64,000 bases of DNA from assembly GCA_963837265.1 (NCBI GenBank), contig CAWIMQ010000006.1:1-64000 (forward strand), in the 5' to 3' direction. The notes under the pieces are model-generated. The model was not told the DNA's origin, searched no databases, and worked only from the letters and a program-made list of their open reading frames with translations. The DNA comes from DATBLE01 sp963837265 (GTDB taxonomy: Bacteria > Actinomycetota > Thermoleophilia > Gaiellales > Gaiellaceae). The position numbers and the translations under genes are program-made. Positions 24,755-32,743 of this stretch are shown piece after piece; position 1 is the stretch's first letter, and each line of letters opens with the position of its first letter.

Positions 24755-25462
24755 GTGCTGATCGCCGGCAACTGGAAGATGTACAAGGGGCCCGAGGAGA
24801 CGCCCTGGTTCTGCGGAGCGCTGCGCGGGCGGCTCGCCGGCCTCGACGACGTGGACGTCGCCGTCTGTCCGCCCTTTCCCTCGCTCGCAGGGGCGGTGCA
24901 GGCTCTGGCCGGGACGGACATCGCGGTCGCCGCCCAGAACGTGCACTGGGAGGAGGAGGGGGCGTTCACCGGGGAGGTCTCCGCGTCGATGCTGAGGGAG
25001 CTCGGCGTCTACGGCGCGATCGTCGGGCACTCGGAGCGCCGCCAGCTCTTCGGCGAGACCGACGAGGGCGTCGGCCGGCGGGCGGCGGCCGCGCTCGAGG
25101 CGGGCCTCTGGGTGATCGCCTGCATCGGCGAGACGGAGGAGGAGCGTGGGCGGGGCGAGACCGAGGACGTGCTCCGCAGGCAGCTCTCCGTGCTCGAGGC
25201 GCACGACCGGCTCGTCGTCGCGTACGAGCCGGTGTGGGCGATCGGCACCGGCAAGACGGCAACGCCCGAGCAGGCACAGGAGGCGCATGCCTTCGTCCGG
25301 AGCCTGATCGACGTCCCCGTGCTCTACGGCGGGTCGGTCAAGCCGGAGAACGCGGCCGAGCTGCTCGGCCAGCCGGACGTGGACGGCGCGCTCGTCGGCG
25401 GCGCGTCCCTCGAGGTCGAGTCGTTCGCGGCGATCTGCGAGGCGGCGAGGAGCGCGGGCTGA
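24755..25462 (+). CDS. tpiA: triosephosphate isomerase
   Basis: A 235-residue TIM barrel. The N-terminal LIAGNWKMYKG carries Asn/Lys of the active site, IVGHSERRQLFGE the electrophilic His, VAYEPVWAIGTGKTATP the catalytic Glu and loop 6, and LYGGSVKPENA the phosphate site. GTG 24755, after GGAAGG, is chosen because upstream codons encode a non-family extension through the palindrome. It is slightly shorter than the typical 250 residues. Its TGA overlaps the gpmI start. Confidence 0.95.
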   Translation: MLIAGNWKMYKGPEETPWFCGALRGRLAGLDDVDVAVCPPFPSLAGAVQALAGTDIAVAAQNVHWEEEGAFTGEVSASMLRELGVYGAIVGHSERRQLFGETDEGVGRRAAAALEAGLWVIACIGETEEERGRGETEDVLRRQLSVLEAHDRLVVAYEPVWAIGTGKTATPEQAQEAHAFVRSLIDVPVLYGGSVKPENAAELLGQPDVDGALVGGASLEVESFAAICEAARSAG

Positions 25463-26904
25463 CACCGGCTCCGCTCGTCGCGCTCGTCATCCTCGACGGG
25501 TGGGGCTGCGCGCCGCCCGGGCCCGGCAACGCCGTCGACCTCGCCCACACCCCGGTCTTCGACCGGCTCTGGGCCGAGCGCCCGCACACGACGCTGCGGG
25601 CCTCGGGCGAGGCGGTCGGGCTGCCGCCGGGCCAGATGGGCAACTCCGAGGTCGGCCACCTGACGATCGGCTCCGGGCGGATCCTCCACCAGGACCTGAT
25701 GCGCGTGAACAAGGCAATCGAGGACGGCTCGTTCTTCGAGAGCCCCGCGCTCCGCGGGGCCTTCGAGCGCGGCAGACGCGTCCACCTTCTCGGGCTCGTC
25801 TCGTACGGCGGCGTCCACTCGCACATCGACCACCTGCGGGCGCTGCTCCGGTTCGCCCCCGAGAAGACGTGGATCCACGCGTTCACCGACGGCCGCGACG
25901 TCTCCCCGCACTCCGCCGTCCGCGACCTGGCCGAGCTGCCCGCCGACCGGATCGCGACGGTCGCCGGCCGCTACTACGCGATGGACCGCGACGGACGCTG
26001 GGAGCGGACCGCGCGCGCTCTCGAGGCGATCGTCGGAGGCACTCCCGTGACGGCGTCGGGCCCCCTTGCGTACGTGCAACGCGAGTACGACGCGGGGATC
26101 ACGGACGAGTTCCTCGAGCCGGTGCACTTCGAGGGCCGGCCCGTGCTCGAGCCCGGCGACACCGCGATCTTCTTCAACTTCCGGCCCGACCGGGCGCGGC
26201 AGCTCAGCCAGAAGCTGCTCGAGGCCGGCCTCGACCTGACGACGATGACGCGCTACCGCGACGACCTCGACTGCCCGGTCGTCTTCGAGGAGCAGGAGGT
26301 GTCGAGCACGCTCGCTGAGGTGCTCGCCGCCGCCGGCGCCCGGCAGCTGCATTGTGCGGAGACGGAGAAGTACGCCCACGTCACCTACTTCTTCAACGGC
26401 GGCCGGGAGGAGCCGTGGCCGGGCGAGGAGCGCATCCTCGTCCCCTCGCCGCGCGAGGTGGGCACCTACGACAAGAAGCCGGAGATGTCCGCCCCCGAGG
26501 TCGCCCAACGCTTCGCGGGCGCGATCGGTGGAGGCTTCGCGTTCGGGATCGTCAACTTCGCCAATCCGGACATGGTCGGCCACACCGGCTCGATCCCGGC
26601 GGCTGTCGAGGCAGTGGAGACGACCGACCGCTGCCTCGGCGAGGTGCTCGCGGCGGTCGAGCAGGCGGAAGGGGTCGCGCTCGTCACCGCCGACCACGGG
26701 AACGCCGAGACGCTGCTCGAGGCGGACGGGACGAGCCCGCACACCGCGCACACGACGAACCCGGTGCCGCTCGTGGTCACGGCTCCCGGGGCGGTGCTCG
26801 AGGCGGACGGCGAGCTGTCCGATCTCGCGCCGACCTGCCTGGCGCTGCTCGGCATCGCGCAGCCCGCCGAGATGACCGGGAGAGCCCTGGTAAAGCTTCC
26901 GTAA
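25459..26904 (+). CDS. gpmI: 2,3-bisphosphoglycerate-independent phosphoglycerate mutase
   Basis: A 481-residue alkaline-phosphatase-superfamily mutase interconverting 3- and 2-phosphoglycerate. Metal and catalytic motifs are VILDGWGCAP, MGNSEVGHLTIGSGR (phosphoserine), AFTDGRDVSPHSA, FFNFRPDRARQLS, VTADHGNAE and HTTNPVPLV. There is no ATG, GTG or TTG in frame at the N-terminus. CTG 25459, overlapping the tpiA stop (CTGA) and preceded at good spacing by GAGGAG, is the best start and gives the normal family beginning. Slightly short compared with the usual 510 residues. Confidence 0.94.
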   Translation: MTPAPLVALVILDGWGCAPPGPGNAVDLAHTPVFDRLWAERPHTTLRASGEAVGLPPGQMGNSEVGHLTIGSGRILHQDLMRVNKAIEDGSFFESPALRGAFERGRRVHLLGLVSYGGVHSHIDHLRALLRFAPEKTWIHAFTDGRDVSPHSAVRDLAELPADRIATVAGRYYAMDRDGRWERTARALEAIVGGTPVTASGPLAYVQREYDAGITDEFLEPVHFEGRPVLEPGDTAIFFNFRPDRARQLSQKLLEAGLDLTTMTRYRDDLDCPVVFEEQEVSSTLAEVLAAAGARQLHCAETEKYAHVTYFFNGGREEPWPGEERILVPSPREVGTYDKKPEMSAPEVAQRFAGAIGGGFAFGIVNFANPDMVGHTGSIPAAVEAVETTDRCLGEVLAAVEQAEGVALVTADHGNAETLLEADGTSPHTAHTTNPVPLVVTAPGAVLEADGELSDLAPTCLALLGIAQPAEMTGRALVKLP

Positions 26905-26949
26905 ATCACGGATTCCACCGGTGGACGCCGGGGCTATACTCCGCGCGCT

Positions 26950-27540
26950 TTGTCACTCCAGCAGCCAGACCTCGCGATCCTGCGCAAGGCGCAGCGGGGT
27001 GACGAGCGCGCCTTCTCGATCATCGTGCGCGCGTATGAGACGCCGGTCTTCAACTACGTGCTCCGCCTGGTCGGCGACCGCTCCCTCGCCGAGGACCTGA
27101 CGCAGGAGGTCTTCCTCCGCGTCTTCCAGGGGCTGCCGAAGTTCTCGCTGCGTTGCAAGTTCACCACGTGGCTCTTCCAGGTGACCAAGAACCGCGTCCT
27201 CGACGAGCTGCGGGCGAGCGAGCGGCGCCCCCGGCACCTCGTCTCGCTCGACGACATCCCCCCGCTCGAGGTGGTGGACGCGCCGATCGAGCAGGGCGAG
27301 ACGGTGGATGCGCTCTGGCGGGCGATCGAGGCCCTGTCGGTCGACCTGAAGATGGCCCTGCTCCTGCGAGACGTCGCCGGCCTCTCGTACACCGAGATCG
27401 CCGACGCGCTCGAGATCACGCTCGCGACGGTGAAGTGGAGGATCTACAAGGGTCGCGAGGAGGTTGCGCTGGCCCTCGCCCGCGAGGGCATCACCTTCGG
27501 CGCCCCGCCGGCCGAGGTCGAGACTCCGGCCGTCTCCTAG
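26950..27540 (+). CDS. ECF-type RNA polymerase sigma factor
   Basis: A 196-residue sigma-70 family protein with region 2 (RAYETPVFNYVLRLVGDRSLAEDLTQEVFLRVF, residues about 28-60) and region 4 (LSYTEIADALEITLATVKWRIYKGREEV). There is no region 3, so it is ECF-type. A TATACT box at 26935-26940 is nine bases before the TTG start. No classic anti-sigma gene follows; the neighbour on the other strand is a small lipoprotein-like gene whose stop overlaps. What it senses is unknown. Confidence 0.92.
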   Translation: MSLQQPDLAILRKAQRGDERAFSIIVRAYETPVFNYVLRLVGDRSLAEDLTQEVFLRVFQGLPKFSLRCKFTTWLFQVTKNRVLDELRASERRPRHLVSLDDIPPLEVVDAPIEQGETVDALWRAIEALSVDLKMALLLRDVAGLSYTEIADALEITLATVKWRIYKGREEVALALAREGITFGAPPAEVETPAVS

Positions 27541-27839
27541 GGGCGCAGCCGGTCGGCGAGCGCCCGCGCGGCTGCCCGCGAGCAGGTCGCACGCACCTCG
27601 TTCACGCTCGAGAGAAGCTGCTCCTGGAGGGGCGCCGGCACCTCGCGGCGGTTGACGGCCTCGAGCGACGCCGCGACGAGCGGGGGGCCGCAGTCCCGCC
27701 CCGCCGCGACCTGCTCCGCGAGCGCCTCCAGCCGCAGGGCGGTCAGCACCGGCAGCCGAGGCTCGTCCGCACCGCAGCCCGAGAGGCCGAGCGCCGCGAC
27801 GCCGCTACACGCCGTGATCGAGACGCTCCGCCAGGACAT
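27537..27839 (-). CDS. small putative lipoprotein
   Basis: A 100-residue protein with a possible lipobox (GLSGCGAD) after a short hydrophobic stretch, followed by an alpha-helical segment with two further cysteines (GRDCGPPL, RATCSRAAA). ATG 27839 overlaps the end of the phosphoesterase gene by 35 bases. The overlap and weak signal peptide lower confidence. No family recognised. Confidence 0.5.
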   Translation of the reverse strand: MSWRSVSITACSGVAALGLSGCGADEPRLPVLTALRLEALAEQVAAGRDCGPPLVAASLEAVNRREVPAPLQEQLLSSVNEVRATCSRAAARALADRLRP

Positions 27840-28530
27840 CGGGGAGGCCGGCCTCGCGAATCGCTCTCTGCGTCCGGGCGACGTCGTAGGGAACGCGACG
27901 GAACGAGGCATGCCGGGAGTCGAGGTCGAGCAGGAGCCAGGCGGCGTCCGGGTCGCCGTCGCGCGGCTGCCCGATCGAGCCCGGGTTGAGCAGCCAGCGG
28001 CCGGTGTCGAGGTCGAGCTCCGTGCCGCCCGCCGCGTGGCCGCCGACCGGGACGTCGCCCTCGCCGATCGCGAGCGGCACGTGGCTGTGGCCGACGATCG
28101 TCAAGCTGGTCCCGGCGTCCCGGATCGCCTCGCGCGCCGCCTCCCACGTGAGGACGTACTCCCACACCGGGTCGCGGGGGCTCGCGTGGGACAGGGTTAC
28201 TCCGTCCTGCTTCCCGGAGGGCTCGAGGACGACGAGGAAGTCGCGCGCGTCCGCACCGAGCACGCTCCGGGTCCAGCCCGCGGCAGCGCACGCCTCCGGC
28301 GAGAAGTCCTCCAGGTCCAGCGTCCCGAGCACGCCGAGATCGTGGTTGCCCGCCAGGCAGACGGCGGTGTGCGCCGCGGCCCAGCGACAGCACTCGTTCG
28401 GCTGCGGGCCGTACCCGACGAGGTCGCCCAGGCACCACACGGCGTCGGGCGCCTCGCGCTCGATCGCCTCCGCCACCGCCTCGAGCGCGGGCAGGTTAGC
28501 GTGGATGTCGGAGATGACCGCGACGCGCAT
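27805..28530 (-). CDS. metallophosphoesterase (calcineurin-like)
   Basis: A 241-residue phosphoesterase with the full two-metal motif set: ISDIHANLPAL, LGDLVGYGPQPNE, LAGNHDLGV and VGHSHVPLA. It resembles the YfcE/Icc-like family that hydrolyses phosphodiesters, but the substrate cannot be told. The ATG is preceded by GCGGGAG. That ATG overlaps the ATG of the divergent M48 gene (shared CATG), so each promoter must lie inside the neighbouring coding sequence. Confidence 0.9.
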   Translation of the reverse strand: MRVAVISDIHANLPALEAVAEAIEREAPDAVWCLGDLVGYGPQPNECCRWAAAHTAVCLAGNHDLGVLGTLDLEDFSPEACAAAGWTRSVLGADARDFLVVLEPSGKQDGVTLSHASPRDPVWEYVLTWEAAREAIRDAGTSLTIVGHSHVPLAIGEGDVPVGGHAAGGTELDLDTGRWLLNPGSIGQPRDGDPDAAWLLLDLDSRHASFRRVPYDVARTQRAIREAGLPDVLAERLDHGV

Positions 28531-29725
28531 GGGGCTCCCGCTGCGGTTCGCAACCTTAGCTGCGCTCGCGGGGGGCTGGGCGGCGGCCGCCTACCTCCTC
28601 TGGACGACGACACGCGAGCCCGGCGGCCTGCACCTCGGCGGCCTCCCCGAGTCCCGCTACTTCGGCGCCTCCTTCCTGCACCGCGCCGAGCACTACGAGC
28701 GCTTCGGCTACATCCTGTGGGTCGCCGAGACGGTCGTGACCCTGATCGTCCTCGGGCTGTTCGCGTGGCGCGGCGCGCGCTTCGCGCGCGAGTCGGCCGC
28801 CGGCCGGATCGGTACCGGGATGCTGCTCGCGATGCTCGGGTTCGGGCTCGTCTGGTCGGCGTCGGTTCCGTTCGAGGTCGTCTCCCTGTGGTGGCAGCGT
28901 CGCTACGGCCAGTCGCACGAGAGCTATGCGGCCGTGATCTTCGGCGGCTGGCTCGCCCTCGGCATCGAGTTCGTGTTCCTCTGCGCGTCGGTCCTGATCG
29001 TGATGGGCATCGCGCGCTGGCTCCCGCGGGCCTGGTGGATCCCGGGCACGGCCGCCTTCGTGGGGCTCGCCGCGCTCTTCGTGTTCGTCTCGCCGTACCT
29101 GCAGCCGGACACGCAACAGGCGCCGGGCCGTGTGCAGGCGGCCGCGGAGCAGATCTCGGCGGCGGAGGGCGTGCACGGCGTTCCCGTCCGCGTGCAGCAC
29201 GTGGACACGAAGGACGCCAACGCCTTCACCACCGGGCTCGGGCCGTCGCGGAAGGTGTTCCTCTGGAGCTCGCTCCTCGACGGCAGATTCACTCCTCGCG
29301 AGGTCGACGTCGTGCTCGCCCACGAGTACGCCCACCAGGCGCGGAGCCACCTGCTACGGGGGATCGCCTGGTACGCGCTCTTCGCGTTCCCTGGTGCGTT
29401 CCTGATCGCGCGGGCGACCCGGCGTCGCGGCGGCATGCGTGAGCCGGCGGCCGTCCCGCTCGCGATCTTCGTCCTCGTCGCGCTCAGCATCGCCTCGCTT
29501 CCGCTCGAGAACGCGATCGCGCGGCACATGGAGGCCGAGGCCGACTGGGTGGCGCTCGAGACCACGCGCGACCCGGCGGCGATGGAGAGCCTCTTCCGGC
29601 GGTTCGCGACCACCGGGCTCGGCGACCCGAGCCCGCCCACGATCGCCTACCTCGCCTTCGAGAACCATCCGACGCTGATGCAGCGGATCGCGATGGCGAG
29701 GGCCTGGCGGGAGCGAGACGGCTAG
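28529..29725 (+). CDS. M48 family membrane metalloprotease (CAAX/Ste24-like)
   Basis: A 398-residue integral membrane protease. About five hydrophobic segments precede a periplasmic or cytosolic domain with VVLAHEYAHQARSH (HEYAH zinc site) and MEAEADWVALE (third ligand). The N-terminal multi-helix layout, with VPVRVQHVDTKDANAFTTG before the motif, resembles Ste24-type peptidase M48A. The start at 28529 is inferred from the first membrane helix; it overlaps the divergent gene's start. Ends convergently with the DUF3467 gene. Confidence 0.85.
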   Translation: MGLPLRFATLAALAGGWAAAAYLLWTTTREPGGLHLGGLPESRYFGASFLHRAEHYERFGYILWVAETVVTLIVLGLFAWRGARFARESAAGRIGTGMLLAMLGFGLVWSASVPFEVVSLWWQRRYGQSHESYAAVIFGGWLALGIEFVFLCASVLIVMGIARWLPRAWWIPGTAAFVGLAALFVFVSPYLQPDTQQAPGRVQAAAEQISAAEGVHGVPVRVQHVDTKDANAFTTGLGPSRKVFLWSSLLDGRFTPREVDVVLAHEYAHQARSHLLRGIAWYALFAFPGAFLIARATRRRGGMREPAAVPLAIFVLVALSIASLPLENAIARHMEAEADWVALETTRDPAAMESLFRRFATTGLGDPSPPTIAYLAFENHPTLMQRIAMARAWRERDG

Positions 29726-30060
29726 GAAGCGCCCGGCGGCCCGGGCTCTCCGCCCGGATCCTCCGGGGGCGCCCCGCCGGGAGCCTCCGGCAGGTTCCTG
29801 ATCCCCTCCCGTGCCGACCACTTCGACCACGAGTCCTGCATCGCGTCGAGCAGCTCCTTCATGAACCGCGAGGACATGTTCACGCGCGCCACGACCACGC
29901 CGGGGATGTCGCCTTCCTCGACCTCGTGGTCGATGCGCGCGAACGTGACCGTGAACTCGTAGTCCGAGAAGCTGATGTTCGCGAAGTTGGCGTAGGCGCC
30001 GCCCAGATGCTGCGGCTCGACATGGATGTTGAGCTGCCGCTCTTGCCCCTCCGCGTCCAC
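29722..30060 (-). CDS. DUF3467 family protein
   Basis: A 112-residue protein of the DUF3467 type: LNIHVEPQHLGGAYANFANI, SDYEFTVTFARIDHE and VVARVNMSSRFMKELLDAM follow the family pattern. The family is widespread in bacteria and of unknown function. The tail is Pro/Gly-rich. GTG 30060 is favoured because TAGTAT lies eight bases before it; upstream GTGs at 30066 and 30096 would run into or past the promoter of the divergent channel gene. Confidence 0.8.
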   Translation of the reverse strand: MDAEGQERQLNIHVEPQHLGGAYANFANISFSDYEFTVTFARIDHEVEEGDIPGVVVARVNMSSRFMKELLDAMQDSWSKWSAREGIRNLPEAPGGAPPEDPGGEPGPPGAS

Positions 30061-30079
30061 GGCCACGGATACTACTGGC
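30061..30079. promoter_or_regulatory. bidirectional promoter with overlapping -10 boxes
   Basis: GATACTA at 30068-30074 serves both directions: GATACT sits six bases before the channel GTG, and TAGTAT (reverse) sits eight bases before the DUF3467 GTG. The one-base offset of the two hexamers is the same as at 1917-1923. Confidence 0.55.
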
Positions 30080-31177
30080 GTGGAGACGCCGTTCACGCTC
30101 CGTCACTTCGAGCGCGCCGTCGCGGCCTTCTTCGCAGCGCTCGGAGCAGGCACGCTCGCCTTCGCGCTCGTCCTGCACGAGACAGGCCTCGAGGCCCTCT
30201 ACCGCTCGACCGTGACGATCTCTCTGACCGGGATCGACACGAAGCCCGACTCCGTCGGCGGCGAGGTGATCACGATCGTGCTGATCCTCGCCGGAATGGC
30301 AATCTACGGCTACCTCGCGAGCGCGATCGTGGAGTTGATCGCCCACGGCGTGCTCACGGGCACGGTGGCCGACCGGAGGAGGCGCCGCATGATCGAGCGG
30401 ATCAGCGACCACTACGTCATCTGCGGCTTCGGCCGCGTCGGCCGGCAGGTGGCGGGCGAGTTCCGCGACGCGGGCGTGTCGTTCGTCGTCCTCGACTTCA
30501 ACCCGGAGACGCTCGCGATCGCACGGGAGCAGGGCATCCCCTACGTCGAAGGGAGCGGCACCAGGGACGAGGACCTCGAGCAGGCCGGCCTCGACCGTGC
30601 CAGGGGCCTCGTCGCGTGCTCGGACTCGGACGTCGACAACCTCTACATCACCGTCTCGGCGAGGGCCGCGCGCCCGGACCTCCAGATCGTCGCCCGCGCG
30701 TCGAACGAGGACGCGGCCAGGAAGATGCTCCGCGCGGGTGCCGACCGGGTCGTGCAGCCGTACGCGTCCGCGGGCCAGGAGATGGCGCAGCTGATCCTCA
30801 AGCCGCAGGTCTCCGCCTTCCTCGACATCGTCTCCCGCCACGGCGGCCCCGACCTGCGCTTCGAGGAGATCGACGTCACGGCCGACTGCCCGCAGGCCGG
30901 GCGCACGATCCGCGACGTCCGGGTGCGCCACGAGACCGGGGCGCTGATCGTCGCGCTGCGGAAGGCGGACGGGAGCTTCGACACCACTCCGGACCCCGAC
31001 GTGAAGCTCGAGCCGGGCGACGTGCTGATCACGGTCGGCACCGAGCAGGAGCTGAAAGCGCTCGAGGAGCTCTTCGCGCCGTCCGCCGGGAGCGACCGCG
31101 GCAGGGTCGCCGTCGCCCGGCAGCAGGGCCCCGGCGCCGGCTCCACCGGTGCCGGGGGCGAGGCCGTTGCCCGCTAG
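30080..31177 (+). CDS. two-TM channel-like protein with RCK (TrkA-N/TrkA-C) domains
   Basis: A 365-residue protein with two membrane helices (about residues 12-35 and 65-90) enclosing a pore-like segment, then a TrkA-N Rossmann domain (VICGFGRVGRQVAGEF...VLDFNPE) and a TrkA-C domain (IRDVRVRHETGALIVAL, LEPGDVLITVGTEQEL). This is the architecture of MthK-type potassium channels. However, the pore segment reads TVTISLTGIDTKP in place of the usual TVGYGD filter, so selectivity is uncertain. GTG follows GATACT-N6. Its end overlaps argS. Confidence 0.85.
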   Translation: METPFTLRHFERAVAAFFAALGAGTLAFALVLHETGLEALYRSTVTISLTGIDTKPDSVGGEVITIVLILAGMAIYGYLASAIVELIAHGVLTGTVADRRRRRMIERISDHYVICGFGRVGRQVAGEFRDAGVSFVVLDFNPETLAIAREQGIPYVEGSGTRDEDLEQAGLDRARGLVACSDSDVDNLYITVSARAARPDLQIVARASNEDAARKMLRAGADRVVQPYASAGQEMAQLILKPQVSAFLDIVSRHGGPDLRFEEIDVTADCPQAGRTIRDVRVRHETGALIVALRKADGSFDTTPDPDVKLEPGDVLITVGTEQELKALEELFAPSAGSDRGRVAVARQQGPGAGSTGAGGEAVAR

Positions 31178-32684
31178 AGGCATAGCGGCACTCGCCGCGG
31201 CCATCGGCGACGCCGCCGGCGCGGAGGTCGAGCTCGAGCGGCCGAGTGACCCCGCGCACGGCGACTACGCGACAAACGTCGCCCTCAGGCTCGCACCGGC
31301 CAGGAAGCGCGCGCCTCGGGACCTGGCGGACGAGCTCGCCGCGGCCGCCGGCGCGCTCCCCGACGTCGTCCGGGCGGAGGTTGCGGGCCCCGGGTTCGTC
31401 AATCTGGTCGTCACCGACACCTGGCTCGGGCGCGTGCTCGGCGAGATCCTGGAGGCCGGCGAGGCGTTCGGGGGCGGGCCGGCGTCCCCGCGGGAGCTCG
31501 TCCAGGTGGAGATGGTCTCCGCGAACCCGACCGGGCCGGTCGTCGTCTCGGCCGCGCGGAACGGCGCGATCGGGGACTCGCTCGCACGGATCCTCGAGCA
31601 CGCCGGCCACCGCGTCGAGCGCGAGTACTACTACAACGACGCCGGAGCGCAGATGGACGGCTTCAGGGCCTCCGTGGAGGCGCTCCGGCGCGGGGAGGAG
31701 CCGCCGGAGGACGGCTACCGCGGCGACTACGTGCGCGAGCTGGCGGCGCTCCCCGGAGACCCGGTGCCGGCGATGGTCGAGCGGATCGAGGCGAGCCTCG
31801 AGCGGTTTCGCATCCACTTCGACTCCTGGGTGCTCCAGAGCGAGCTCGAGCGGCGGCTTCCGGAGCTGTTGCCCCGCCTGGACACGTACGAGCGCGACGA
31901 CGCGCTGTGGGCGCGGTCCTCGGAGTACGGCGACGAGCAGGACCGGGTGCTGCTCCGGTCGGACACCGGCGGGCCGACCTACCGCGCGGCCGACGTCGTC
32001 TACCTCGTCGACAAGCTCGAGCGCGGCTTCGACCGGGCGATCTACGTCCTCGGGGCCGACCACCACGGCACCCGGAACTGGTACGCGGCGGTCGCGCGGA
32101 TGCTCGGCTACGACCCGGGCCGCGTGGAGGTGCTGCTCTACCAGCTCGTCCACCTGACCCAGGGCGGGGAGCAGACGAAGATGTCGAAGCGACGCGGTGA
32201 CGTCGTCTTCCTGGACGACTTCATCGACGAGATCGGCGTGGACGCCGCCCGGTGGTACCTCGTCAACCGCAGCCCGGACCAGGCGATCGAGATCGACGTC
32301 GACCTCGCCGCCGAGCGCTCGGAGAAGAACCCGGTCTACTACGTCCAGTACGCCCACGCCCGGATCGCCGGCATCCTGCGCAACGCGGGCCAGGCGGTTG
32401 CCTCCGCGGAGCCGGGCGGGCCGCTCGCGGTCGAGGAGCGCGACCTCGTCAAGCGCCTGGCCGAGCTTCCGCAGGTAATCGCGGAGGCGATCGAGCGCCG
32501 CGGCCCGCACGGGGTTCCGACCTACGCGATCCGGGTCGCTGACGACTTCCACCGCTTCTACCACCACCATCGCGTCCTCGGGAGCGACTCGGAGGCGTTC
32601 AGGCTCGGCCTCTGCCGCGCGACCCGGACGGTGATCGCGTCGTGCCTCGGCCTGGTCGGGGTCGAGGCACCCGACCGGATGTAG
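31167..32684 (+). CDS. argS: arginyl-tRNA synthetase lacking a canonical HIGH motif
   Basis: A 505-residue class I synthetase of ArgRS type. The family signature SANPTGP is present, but the following HVGH is VVSA. Downstream features are normal: EYYYNDAGAQMDGF, LLRSDTGGPTYRAADVVY, YVLGADHHGTRNWY, KMSKRRGDVV and the C-terminal DALR helical domain (KNPVYYVQYAHARIAGILR). TTG 31167 after GGGGGCGAGG is preferred over GTG 31149. It is the only argS in the window. Whether it charges tRNA-Arg is presumed from the rest of the protein. Confidence 0.9.
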   Translation: MPARGIAALAAAIGDAAGAEVELERPSDPAHGDYATNVALRLAPARKRAPRDLADELAAAAGALPDVVRAEVAGPGFVNLVVTDTWLGRVLGEILEAGEAFGGGPASPRELVQVEMVSANPTGPVVVSAARNGAIGDSLARILEHAGHRVEREYYYNDAGAQMDGFRASVEALRRGEEPPEDGYRGDYVRELAALPGDPVPAMVERIEASLERFRIHFDSWVLQSELERRLPELLPRLDTYERDDALWARSSEYGDEQDRVLLRSDTGGPTYRAADVVYLVDKLERGFDRAIYVLGADHHGTRNWYAAVARMLGYDPGRVEVLLYQLVHLTQGGEQTKMSKRRGDVVFLDDFIDEIGVDAARWYLVNRSPDQAIEIDVDLAAERSEKNPVYYVQYAHARIAGILRNAGQAVASAEPGGPLAVEERDLVKRLAELPQVIAEAIERRGPHGVPTYAIRVADDFHRFYHHHRVLGSDSEAFRLGLCRATRTVIASCLGLVGVEAPDRM

Positions 32685-32743
32685 GGTTCCGGCCTCCGGA
32701 GCACCGGTCGCACGGCAGGCGCGTCCTCTTCTACCATCCCGGC

